From: Desulfosarcina widdelii
GTDB lineage: Bacteria > Desulfobacterota > Desulfobacteria > Desulfobacterales > Desulfosarcinaceae
Reading direction: 5' to 3'
Assembly (NCBI RefSeq): GCF_009688965.1
Contig: NZ_AP021875.1
Span: 2,666,001 to 2,730,000 of the forward strand
Length of the DNA: 64,000 nucleotides
In this document: one piece after another, positions 36,542 through 44,777 of the stretch
Layout of the letters: the number at the start of each line of letters is the position of its first letter
Position numbering within the stretch: position 1 is the stretch's first letter
Translations under genes and position numbers: made by a program
The notes under the pieces: model-generated
The model's input: only the letters and a program-made list of their open reading frames with translations
The model's database searches: none
Told to the model about the DNA's origin: nothing

Positions 36542-39500
36542 TTAGCGCGTCCTGCCCCCGAACCAGTCCACCATCTCGCGCACGGTCTGCTGGTCGAACT
36601 TGAAGCGGAACTGCACGAATGGCCCCTGGGCCGTATAACTGCCCTGGGAGAAATCCTCATCTTCGAATCCGATGAAGTTGTATCCCACGCTCAGCCAGGC
36701 GTTTTTGACGATGGCGTAGCCTACGGATGCCCCGGCGCTGTAGTTCACCTGTCCGGCATTCCAGGAGTGCAATACGCTGGTGCGCAGGCCAATGTCCCAG
36801 TGCCGGGTGATGTCATAGCGGGCTTCCAGGCCAATCAGATCGGTAAACCCCGTGTAGGTGTCGTCGTCGAATGTGGCCAGCACGAATTTGGCACCGTATT
36901 GCCCGGACAATTGCAGCCGATTGTCGGGCTTGAAGTTGAGGTTGAGGTTGTTGACGATCCGTTGGCTGTCCGAATCACTGCTCGTGCCATCGATGCGGTC
37001 GAACTTGTACTCCAGGCGGTCCAGCACGATCCAGCGAGTATTTTTGGGCCGCCAGGCCAGGCTCAACCGAAGGTCGCCTTCGGCGTCGTCCTGCCCGTTT
37101 TCCGCATCGGTGATATTGAGCTGCAGTCCGGCGGAAAGCCCCAGGCCGTGCATGGGCTCGACGATGAAGCCGCAGAGCAGGTTCCACTTCTTCTCATCAT
37201 CGGCAAAACGGGTTTCCGCGCGGGAGGTCCAGGACCACACATCGGCCCGGTATCCGGCCCCCAGGCTCAGGGCGGTGAAGTCGTCGTCCGCAAAACTGTC
37301 CGAACCGGCGTCCGAGTGCCCGTCGAGAGTATGGCTGCGCTCGAAACCGCCGTCCAGGGACCAACGCTCGCTGATCTGCCAGGTCTGGTCAAGGCCCAGA
37401 TTGGCGAACACTCGCCGGGAATTTTCACTGTACTCCCTGCCCACCGAGGTGCCCAACTGGCCACCGCGCCAGGGTGTGGCCCGGACGCCGGCCTGCGTGG
37501 TCTGGGTGTCCTCGTCGCTGCCCCAGGTCAGTTCCTGCTCGCCAAACAGGGAGACCCTGTCGGTGAGGCGGAAATCGGCGCCGAACAGGGTCCGGGTGGG
37601 GTAGTCACTGCTGTTGTCGCCGCTGCTTACAAGCTGCTCGTGATCCAGCCGCAGGCCGAGGCGGTTCTCATAAAATGACCGAGACGCACCGGCCAGCAGC
37701 ATGTTGGAGCGGTCCGTGCTCCCGTCCGACAAACGGTCTTCGGCCAGACGAAAACCGCTGTAGAGCCGGTAATCGCCGTTGTCGTAGGTGGCCCGGCTTT
37801 CGCCCATGTCCCGTTCGGCGTCGGTGTCCAGGTCGTACCTGCGATACAGGTCGGCGCTGACGGTAACCGTCCGGTTGAACCGATAGTCCGCCTCGACGCC
37901 TAGCTTTCGGGTCCCCGTCTCGCTTGCGTTCTGCTGGCCCAGTCCATAGGCTTCGCCCTGCTCGCGGGCGTACAGCCTGGCGTTGGTCTTCTCCGAGTGG
38001 TGGTTCCATTCCGCCAGCCAGGCTTGGTCGCGCAGCGTATCGCCGGTTTCTTCGCGCCGGGTGGCGGCAAACTCCGCCTTGAGCGAGTTTTTCTCATCCA
38101 CCTTCACCGTGATATCGGTGCCGCCGAGATCGCCGTCGGCGTTTGTCGGCCCTTCATGAATATAGGTCGCACCGACCTCCACCCGCCCGTCGAGCATCCG
38201 CGCCGCTCCCCGCCCGCCATAGGTGACGGCGTCGTCGCTCCGGTCGTCGGATTCATACTCCACCACGATATAGACGGGATTGAGATCGTCGTCCCGGCTG
38301 TATACCGGAGATTTGAAAAACAGGGTGCCGTCATCGTAGTCGATGGAATAGTCCACATGTCGGGTGAGATTTTGGGTGGACAGGATCACGTCGCTTTTAT
38401 AGCGGTCGCGGGTTTCGATGGTGACCGTTTCGGAGTTGATCAGGATGCTGCTGCGAGTAAGTCGATAGAGCCCCGATGTCCCGTCGCCCCGGATCTCGTC
38501 CTTGACATAGGCCTGGTTGGTCTCGCTGGCAAATCCGTTGAAGGAGAAAACCCTGCCGGCAAATTCGGTTTTCAGGCCGTTGAGGCTGCGGCTGTATTTG
38601 CTCAACTCGGTTACGGTCAAACCGGTATCGTAGTCGCCGAAAAGCAGGTAGAACTGCTCCCGCTCCAGCTTCACATAGAGCTTTCGGATGCTGGCTGCAT
38701 CGTATTGCTGGGTAGTTGCGTCGCCGTACAAGGTGTAGTAGGCGTCCGGATCGATGGTCTGAAAAAGCTCGTTGTCGGGATCGTCGCGGTTTTTTTCGGA
38801 GTCGTAGGCCAAGGTCAGTAGCCACTTGCCGCGTACCTTGCCCTTGGCGAAAAAGGCCACCCGGCCGTCCTGGTAGAATTTTTCTTCCTCGTCGGCATCG
38901 GAGAGGTTTTCCATGTTGCCCGAAAGGGTGTTGTAGCCAGTCGTTCCTTCGGCGAGGCCGACGATGATCCACTCCCGCAAAAACGGCTGTACGTAAATCT
39001 CGGCATCCACAACCGCATCGTTGTACCCCAGGGAAATTCGGTAGCGGCCGCTGGCGGACACCGGCGCAAAGCGGGCCTGACCGTCGGCCGTCACGGAAAC
39101 CGTCTCGCTTTTTGCCGGTGCCTGGCGGCTGAGGTCGTCGCCGGTCGGCCGGCAAGGCTTCAGGTTGCCGTCCCGAATTTCCAGTTCGGCCGGAGCATGG
39201 ATTGGCTGGCCCCGGCCGTCCAGCAGCTGCAGATTCAGGGTCACCGGGGTTTTGCCGTCGGCCACATTGCCTTCCGACTGCAGAAGCCGGATGGCTGCAA
39301 TCCGGCCGGTGCGCACCACGTGGCAGGTCTGCTTGAAACGGGCGTTGCCGAAGGGACCGATCCCCTGAACCTCGAGGGTGTGCTCGCCGGCGGGACCAAA
39401 ATCGACTCCGATATAGGAATAGAGCGCGTACTTGCTGCCCGGATCCTTCAGGGTGAAGCCGATGCGCTTTTTTGAAACTTCCTTGCCGTCCAGCAACAGC

Positions 39501-41524
39501 CTGGGCGTTAGCCTTGCATCCAGGCGCACGCGAACCGCATTGACCGAGTTGACCAGGCGGCTGCCGTCGAGCGGGGCCAGGATGCCCACTTGTTCTTCTG
39601 TCACGACGGCCGGACTGTCATCGTAAGGTTGGCCGCATCCGGGGTTGCGGTCCCGGCCAGCCACGGGCGTGTCCGGATCCACGCCGGGCTTGCGGACCAC
39701 ATGGAAATCGGCCCGCCACAGGGTTCCGCCCTGCATGTCGACGAACTGGGACCAGGGAGTGCCGGCGTGGCGGTTATTTTTCTCGCAGGCAAACATCTCG
39801 ACGCTGTCCGGCAGGCTGTCCACATCCAACTGCACCACATGGGACCCCCTGGACACCCCTTCGAAATGATACATGCCCTGTTTGTCGGTGATCACGAAGG
39901 TGCCGTCTTCCATATAGATACGGATCCCCTCGACCCCATCGGCCGCCTCGGTAGGAAGGTCTCCGCAGTTGTCGGCGATCACCCGGCCCACGATGGTATT
40001 CGTGCTGCGAAACAGGTCCTCTTTCACCTGAACCGTGGCCGTGGCCGTGTTGGAGCCGTTGCCGGCATCGTCTGCGGCCGTGGCCGTGTTGACGTTTTCG
40101 CCCAGCCGGATGCCGGCGGCCACTTCCACGACATAGCGAACCTCAACGGCATCCCCGGCCGCCAGGGTTCCCGGGCTGAAGGTGAGTGTGCGGCCGTTGG
40201 CCGATATTGCCGGTTCGTCCATCCGCTCGCCGTCCAGTCTGACCGATCCATCCTGGTACCGAAAACCCAACGGCAGGCGGTCGATAATCACCACGCCATT
40301 GGCGGCCTGCGTATCGGTATTTTCCAAATCCAGCGTGTACTGAAGGAAATCGCCGATAGCGGCGGCATCTTCCGAGACGCTTTTTCTCAACCACAAGGTT
40401 CCGGCCAGTGGATCGACGGGAATGTCCAGGTTCACTGAGGCATCCGGATTGATGATGAATGCCTCCCCCCGCGATCCTGGGTCCAGAATGGCAAAGGGAC
40501 TGCCGGGCAGGGCTTGCAGCTCGGCGGTGGACACGGTCGAGGGAGCCTGGTATCCGTCGGGTGGGTCGATCTCGATGCGGTAGCTTCCGGAAGAAACAAA
40601 GGGAAAGCGGAATTCTCCGGTCGAAAAGGAATAGGTCCGGCCGGAACTGTCGGTGACCGTACCTCCGGAGGTGATCGTGGCGGGAAACGAACTGATCCCG
40701 TCGTCACCGTACACCGTGGCCGGCTGGCCGGTGGAGACGTCTATCAACGTCAGTTCCACGCCGTCCAAGGGATCTCCGCTGCTGCTGTCGAACACGATGC
40801 CGTAGGGGTCCACCAGCGCCGTCGTCGAGGCCGCGTCGGTGCTGTCGGTGCTGTCCGCATATTGGGCCGTGACCGACTGTTCAGCCGCTACGTTGAGCAC
40901 TCCGTTGAAGGCGGTCACCGTTCCGGAACCGGAGCTTTGAATATAGCCGACGAATACACCGGTATTCGGACCGGATTCCGTGAGCAGCAGCAACTCGATT
41001 TCACCGCTGGCGGGAACCGATACGAGCACCCAAACGGTTTCCGCCGTCGTCGGATCCTGGTCCTGATCGCCATCGACCACCTGAATGAAAACCGGTTCGT
41101 TCTGGTGATAGGTAGCCGTCTCCACCAGCGGCACCGGGACGCTGAGGTCAATGGGCGTGCTGCTTCCCACGGCATAAATCTGGTTGATAGACTGGGTGCC
41201 GCCGGATGTGCCTCCGGTGGTGCTGCTGGAGGTCGTGGGCACAGTTACTATTGTGGCGCCAGTCGCCGAAGGCGCGTAGCGGTGGAATGAGATATTGGAT
41301 GAGGTGGAAGTACTCAGCCAGGCGGTCACCGACGCCGATGAAATCACGCCACCGGAACCGGAAAGCTCTGCCGAATTGGTAAACGAAGTAACGGCCCCAG
41401 CCGTCCCGCAAAAAGACGCCGCCACCAGCAGCATCGCGAGAAAAAATCCCGCCATGCGGCTGGCTGCGCTTGTGTGTGCCCGCTCAGATGGCAGGCATGT
41501 ACGCGGTGGCTGGTAGGGGTTCAT
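36542..41524 (-). CDS. giant DUF11-type exported protein with C-terminal outer-membrane barrel
   Basis: A 1660-residue exported protein. A signal peptide (about 24-44, MAGFFLAMLLVAASFCGTAGAV) leads into beta-rich domains, a carboxypeptidase-like/SdrB-like fold near 245-340, a DUF11-type repeat near 380-500 (GTLWLRKSVSEDAAAIGD, IDRLPLGFRYQDGSV) and a second SdrB-like domain near 510-580. From about 900 the sequence is alternating aromatic/polar strands with acidic turns, including DYSIDYDDGTLFFKSPVYSR, the look of an outer-membrane barrel; the last strand (FVQFRFKF) is followed by an 18-residue tail, not the usual terminal aromatic. It is the last gene of the sigma-54 linked cluster, 21 bases after its neighbour. 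No strong ribosome-binding site is seen. Confidence 0.88.
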   Translation of the reverse strand: MNPYQPPRTCLPSERAHTSAASRMAGFFLAMLLVAASFCGTAGAVTSFTNSAELSGSGGVISSASVTAWLSTSTSSNISFHRYAPSATGATIVTVPTTSSSTTGGTSGGTQSINQIYAVGSSTPIDLSVPVPLVETATYHQNEPVFIQVVDGDQDQDPTTAETVWVLVSVPASGEIELLLLTESGPNTGVFVGYIQSSGSGTVTAFNGVLNVAAEQSVTAQYADSTDSTDAASTTALVDPYGIVFDSSSGDPLDGVELTLIDVSTGQPATVYGDDGISSFPATITSGGTVTDSSGRTYSFSTGEFRFPFVSSGSYRIEIDPPDGYQAPSTVSTAELQALPGSPFAILDPGSRGEAFIINPDASVNLDIPVDPLAGTLWLRKSVSEDAAAIGDFLQYTLDLENTDTQAANGVVIIDRLPLGFRYQDGSVRLDGERMDEPAISANGRTLTFSPGTLAAGDAVEVRYVVEVAAGIRLGENVNTATAADDAGNGSNTATATVQVKEDLFRSTNTIVGRVIADNCGDLPTEAADGVEGIRIYMEDGTFVITDKQGMYHFEGVSRGSHVVQLDVDSLPDSVEMFACEKNNRHAGTPWSQFVDMQGGTLWRADFHVVRKPGVDPDTPVAGRDRNPGCGQPYDDSPAVVTEEQVGILAPLDGSRLVNSVNAVRVRLDARLTPRLLLDGKEVSKKRIGFTLKDPGSKYALYSYIGVDFGPAGEHTLEVQGIGPFGNARFKQTCHVVRTGRIAAIRLLQSEGNVADGKTPVTLNLQLLDGRGQPIHAPAELEIRDGNLKPCRPTGDDLSRQAPAKSETVSVTADGQARFAPVSASGRYRISLGYNDAVVDAEIYVQPFLREWIIVGLAEGTTGYNTLSGNMENLSDADEEEKFYQDGRVAFFAKGKVRGKWLLTLAYDSEKNRDDPDNELFQTIDPDAYYTLYGDATTQQYDAASIRKLYVKLEREQFYLLFGDYDTGLTVTELSKYSRSLNGLKTEFAGRVFSFNGFASETNQAYVKDEIRGDGTSGLYRLTRSSILINSETVTIETRDRYKSDVILSTQNLTRHVDYSIDYDDGTLFFKSPVYSRDDDLNPVYIVVEYESDDRSDDAVTYGGRGAARMLDGRVEVGATYIHEGPTNADGDLGGTDITVKVDEKNSLKAEFAATRREETGDTLRDQAWLAEWNHHSEKTNARLYAREQGEAYGLGQQNASETGTRKLGVEADYRFNRTVTVSADLYRRYDLDTDAERDMGESRATYDNGDYRLYSGFRLAEDRLSDGSTDRSNMLLAGASRSFYENRLGLRLDHEQLVSSGDNSSDYPTRTLFGADFRLTDRVSLFGEQELTWGSDEDTQTTQAGVRATPWRGGQLGTSVGREYSENSRRVFANLGLDQTWQISERWSLDGGFERSHTLDGHSDAGSDSFADDDFTALSLGAGYRADVWSWTSRAETRFADDEKKWNLLCGFIVEPMHGLGLSAGLQLNITDAENGQDDAEGDLRLSLAWRPKNTRWIVLDRLEYKFDRIDGTSSDSDSQRIVNNLNLNFKPDNRLQLSGQYGAKFVLATFDDDTYTGFTDLIGLEARYDITRHWDIGLRTSVLHSWNAGQVNYSAGASVGYAIVKNAWLSVGYNFIGFEDEDFSQGSYTAQGPFVQFRFKFDQQTVREMVDWFGGRTR

Positions 41525-41545
41525 GAATCGGCGGCCGTTATCCGG

Positions 41546-42730
41546 TTAATTGTTGATGGTTACCTGATAGACGATAAAGATGCTTTCGGTTGCCGCGACC
41601 GTTCCCCCGGAGGTGCTGGAGGCACCGGTGCCCACGTTCACGGTGAGTGTGGTCCCCGAAAGGGTCGCGGCATCCGCATCCGCATCCTGGCTGAGCGTAC
41701 TTTCGGTGCTGTCGGCAGCCACATAGGTCACGGCGTAGCCGCTGTAGGCATCGGTCACCAGGGTCACGAAATCGGCGGGCAGCACATCGTCGATGGCACA
41801 ATCGGTAACGTCTCCGCTGCCGGCATTTTCCACCAGCAGCAGGTATTCCAAAGTGTCTCCCGGAACACCGGTGACGCCGTCGGTGTAGTAATCGTTGGTG
41901 TCGCTGTTTACCGTAAATGAAGTTGCGCCAGTGGTGCCGTTGGGGTCGGTCACATTTCTCACGTATTTGGTCAGCGTGGCGCTTCCACTGGTATACGTGG
42001 CCTGTACTTCATCGGCGGTGCTCGAGCCGGCGGAGCTGGATGCCGTAGTTTGCGCGGTCACCACGATATCGGTGCCCGTGGTGACGACGGTACCGGAGCT
42101 TACGGTCAGGGTGACGGTCGCTTGTTCCAGGATCGAGACACCAGCGGTCGGTGCTGCAGACAGCGCGGCCGACAGGGTGATGGTGGCCGTACCCGTTGCC
42201 GGATCGCTGATGGCCGTGACCGTGCGCGTTTCACCATCGACCACCACGGTGTCTCCCACCGCGATGCCGTTCACGGAACTGTCCGTGTCATCACCGTCGG
42301 AAGGCACCTGTAGCACTGAATCCGTACTGCCGCTGACCGTGACGGTCGCGCCCAGGTCAACGGTGCTGCTTGCCAAGGTAGCGTTCGCACCGCTGGTGTT
42401 GGTCTGGCCAGTCACGCTGCTGGCAATCGTGTAGGTGTCCGGACCGTTGCCGTTGGCCGTGATGATGTAGGTGAAATCCAGCTCGGTACCGGCACCGGCA
42501 TAGGCGATCGTGCCGTCGGCCGGGGAATCGATGGTGGGAATGCCGGGCACGTGGGACACGGTTACGGTGACCGAAGCGGTCACGGTCTGGGAACCCGAAC
42601 CATCGTCAAAGGTAAGTGTGGCCTCGCTGACGATCTGCGAGTTGGCCGCTACATCGGCCAGGGCGCGTCCGATGTGGACGCATAAAGTAAACAGAAAAAA
42701 GAGGGCAATGATCGAAATAAATTTTCTCAT
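41546..42730 (-). CDS. exported DUF11-like repeat protein, paralogue A
   Basis: A 394-residue secreted protein with a signal peptide (about 2-26, FISIIALFFLFTLCVHIGRALA) and an acidic, serine/threonine-rich beta body. The C-terminal part (LTKYVRNVTDPNGTTG, GDTLEYLLLVENAGSGDVTDCAIDDVLP) is DUF11-like. It is a clear paralogue of the next gene upstream: both share the order signal, short beta domain, a TxSPAD-type segment, a dense T/S/V repeat region, then KYVRD/N and a DUF11 end. AGGTG precedes the ATG at 42730. I infer a surface or periplasmic structural role. Confidence 0.88.
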   Translation of the reverse strand: MRKFISIIALFFLFTLCVHIGRALADVAANSQIVSEATLTFDDGSGSQTVTASVTVTVSHVPGIPTIDSPADGTIAYAGAGTELDFTYIITANGNGPDTYTIASSVTGQTNTSGANATLASSTVDLGATVTVSGSTDSVLQVPSDGDDTDSSVNGIAVGDTVVVDGETRTVTAISDPATGTATITLSAALSAAPTAGVSILEQATVTLTVSSGTVVTTGTDIVVTAQTTASSSAGSSTADEVQATYTSGSATLTKYVRNVTDPNGTTGATSFTVNSDTNDYYTDGVTGVPGDTLEYLLLVENAGSGDVTDCAIDDVLPADFVTLVTDAYSGYAVTYVAADSTESTLSQDADADAATLSGTTLTVNVGTGASSTSGGTVAATESIFIVYQVTINN

Positions 42731-42810
42731 GACGCACCTGTCCATAATGAGTGAACTGCAGGGGCGCCGGGAGGAATCCCGGCGCCGGTTACAGGTTCAT
42801 TTCAGATGCA

Positions 42811-44022
42811 TCAGTCGATGGTGACTCGAAAAATCCCCACAGTCGTCTGGTCTTCGGCCAGGGTGCCGCCAACGGTGTCGGTGCCGCCGCTTCCGGCACG
42901 AATCCGGACGGTGTCGCCATCCAGTTCGCCCGCGTCGTCGCTGGTTGCGTCGGTTAATGTATCGAGCGGGTCCGTTGAATCGTCAATGTCCGGGTCAAGG
43001 CTGATGGTGCCTGACAAGAAGGTAGTGAACTGAGGGATAGGATCCTCAATCACCACATTGGTGGCTTCGAGCGCGGCTCCGGTATCGTTGGTGACGACGA
43101 CGATATACTCCAGCGTGGCTCCTGGTTCCGCGGAAACGCTGGTATAGTAAGTAATACCGTTATAGCTGTACGAGGGGGTCGTACCGCTGTCGTTGGCTAT
43201 ATCCCGAACGTATTTGGCCACGGTGAGCTGGGTCAGACGAACGGTAATCATGGTCACCGGATCCTGGGCCGCAGATGCGCTGCTGTCCGAGTCCGAGGTA
43301 ATGGTTGCCGTGACTGCATATGTACCGACTGTTGCGCCGGTATCCAGGTAGTCAGTGGTCACCGTGACATTGATTTCCTGCTGTTCGCCGACGATTTCGC
43401 CAATAGACACATCAGAAGAAAGCGCCGTCGTTAGGGTGATGGTGGTCAGATTGGTGGAGGAGTTCTCCGAAACGGTATCGACGACATAGGCACTGCCACC
43501 GATGATGATCGTATCGTCGTGTTCGATTCCGTTGGTGGCAGCGCTGTCACCGTCCGCATTACTGTCGTAGGGCACAATGATCTGCGTCTCGGTTGCACTG
43601 GCGGCGGCTGCCAGGGTGGTGCCGCCGAGGGTGACAGGGACATCCGCAACGGTTACTGCGCCGATGTCCGTATTGACAAGCGCGAAGGTAATCGTATAGC
43701 TGTCATCGCCGTTGGCGTTGCCGGTAACCGTATAGATCAGGGTGCTAGCCGTATTCTCGTTGGTCGGGTCGATGTCGGCGGGAGAGGTAATGGTTGGTGC
43801 GGCCTCCACCAGGGCAACGGTCACGGTCGCCGTGGCGGTGATGGCCTCCATGGCCGCGCCTTGAGCGTCTTCGTATGTGACGGTCACCGTGTTGGTAATG
43901 GTCGTGTTTTCGGCGGTACTGGCCATTGCCTGCTGGGCATTGAGCATCATCAATGCTGCGGCAAACACCCAGGCGAGTTTTTTTATGGGGGAGTTCCAAC
44001 TCTTCTGCTTGCGGGTCTTCAT
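42811..44022 (-). CDS. exported DUF11-like repeat protein, paralogue B
   Basis: A 403-residue secreted protein with a basic N-terminus (MKTRKQKSWNSPIKK), a signal segment cut near QQAMAS (about 35) and an acidic beta body. It has the DUF11-like end (LTVAKYVRDIAND, GATLEYIVVVTNDTGAALEATNVVIEDPIP). It resembles paralogue A in order and motifs and probably arose with it by tandem duplication. AAGGAGAAAG precedes the ATG. The 80-base gap to paralogue A has no structure of note. Confidence 0.88.
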   Translation of the reverse strand: MKTRKQKSWNSPIKKLAWVFAAALMMLNAQQAMASTAENTTITNTVTVTYEDAQGAAMEAITATATVTVALVEAAPTITSPADIDPTNENTASTLIYTVTGNANGDDSYTITFALVNTDIGAVTVADVPVTLGGTTLAAAASATETQIIVPYDSNADGDSAATNGIEHDDTIIIGGSAYVVDTVSENSSTNLTTITLTTALSSDVSIGEIVGEQQEINVTVTTDYLDTGATVGTYAVTATITSDSDSSASAAQDPVTMITVRLTQLTVAKYVRDIANDSGTTPSYSYNGITYYTSVSAEPGATLEYIVVVTNDTGAALEATNVVIEDPIPQFTTFLSGTISLDPDIDDSTDPLDTLTDATSDDAGELDGDTVRIRAGSGGTDTVGGTLAEDQTTVGIFRVTID

Positions 44023-44051
44023 ACTTTCTCCTTTTCCTTGATCAAAGTTAA

Positions 44052-44082
44052 CTTACGTACTGGTTTCGGGGGAATACGTAAG
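44052..44082 (-). promoter_or_regulatory. inverted repeat in the leader of paralogue B
   Basis: CTTACGTA (44052-44059) and TACGTAAG (44075-44082) are perfect inverted arms 15 bases apart, 30 bases before the paralogue B start. A GGGTCCG/CGGACCC hairpin lies at 44116-44132. Both suggest local control of the downstream genes. Confidence 0.4.
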
Positions 44083-44101
44083 GAGAAACTTGGGCAATTT
44101 G

Positions 44102-44164
44102 TTAACTCCTCTTCTTGGGTCCGGCACGGACCCACTCATTTCTTCTTTTTATTCTTGTTTTCAT
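44102..44164 (-). CDS. possible 20-residue basic leader peptide
   Basis: An ATG at 44164 has AAGGAGAAGAG directly upstream and opens a 20-codon frame (MKTRIKRRNEWVRAGPKKRS) that ends at a TAA. Half of the residues are basic. The opening MKTR and its ribosome-binding site resemble those of paralogue B, so it may be a duplicated 5' end or a regulatory leader. It is too short for certainty. Confidence 0.35.
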   Translation of the reverse strand: MKTRIKRRNEWVRAGPKKRS

Positions 44165-44246
44165 CTCTTCTCCTTTTGATTCATTGACAATATTTTTATG
44201 AGAAAAATGGTTGCAAACGCTGGTCAACACTTCGTGGGAGCCATCC

Positions 44247-44741
44247 TCACTTAACCGTCGCTCGATACCCCAGTTTCAGACTTTTTCCCGGCAGCACCTC
44301 TGCGACGGTCCAGCGGATGTGGGTATACTCTTCGGGGGAGGCGATTCGTTTTCCAACCGAACCGTCGTCTTTCTTCACCTTTACCGTCAGGCGGGGCGGA
44401 ACGTCGTAGCTTTGGCCGCCGTCGGCCGAAAAGACGATTTTGGCCCCCTCGTCGTACGCGCTGTCGGCGACGTAAGCCGTGCCTTCAGGCACCGGATTGT
44501 TGAGCACCACGTTGGCGGCCTTTTCATCTCCCCGGTTGGTGACCGTCAGGGTGTAGAAAAGTGTCTGCCCGCTTTCCACCGTGTCGGCGGCCACCCGCTT
44601 GACAACGGTCTTGCCGTTTTCGACGACAGAGATCTCCTTTTCCACCGTCATGTTTACCTTGACCTCGGGTTTGGCCCACGCGTCAAATGGCAGTAACATC
44701 AAAACCAGTGCTGCCAGGATCAAAAACGTTCTTGTTCTCAT
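44247..44741 (-). CDS. small exported DUF11-domain protein
   Basis: A 164-residue secreted protein consisting of a signal peptide (about 1-23, ending PFDAWA) and one DUF11-type Ig-like domain: VEKEISVVENGKTVVKR, LFYTLTVTNRGDEKAANVVLNNPVPEGTAYV, and a C-terminal RWTVAEVLPGKSLKLGYRATVK. Such domains occur in surface and stalk proteins. GGAGG lies well placed before the ATG at 44741. It is 36 bases downstream of the 1077-residue gene and so in the same transcription unit. Confidence 0.88.
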   Translation of the reverse strand: MRTRTFLILAALVLMLLPFDAWAKPEVKVNMTVEKEISVVENGKTVVKRVAADTVESGQTLFYTLTVTNRGDEKAANVVLNNPVPEGTAYVADSAYDEGAKIVFSADGGQSYDVPPRLTVKVKKDDGSVGKRIASPEEYTHIRWTVAEVLPGKSLKLGYRATVK

Positions 44742-44777
44742 TTCTCTTTCCTCCATGTTATTTGAAGTGCATTGCTC

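Noticed and set aside
44023..44246. Cyclic di-GMP riboswitch in the leader of paralogue B
   Set aside because: The paired helices and the conserved core of the GEMM class are not recognisable; only short simple stems are seen.
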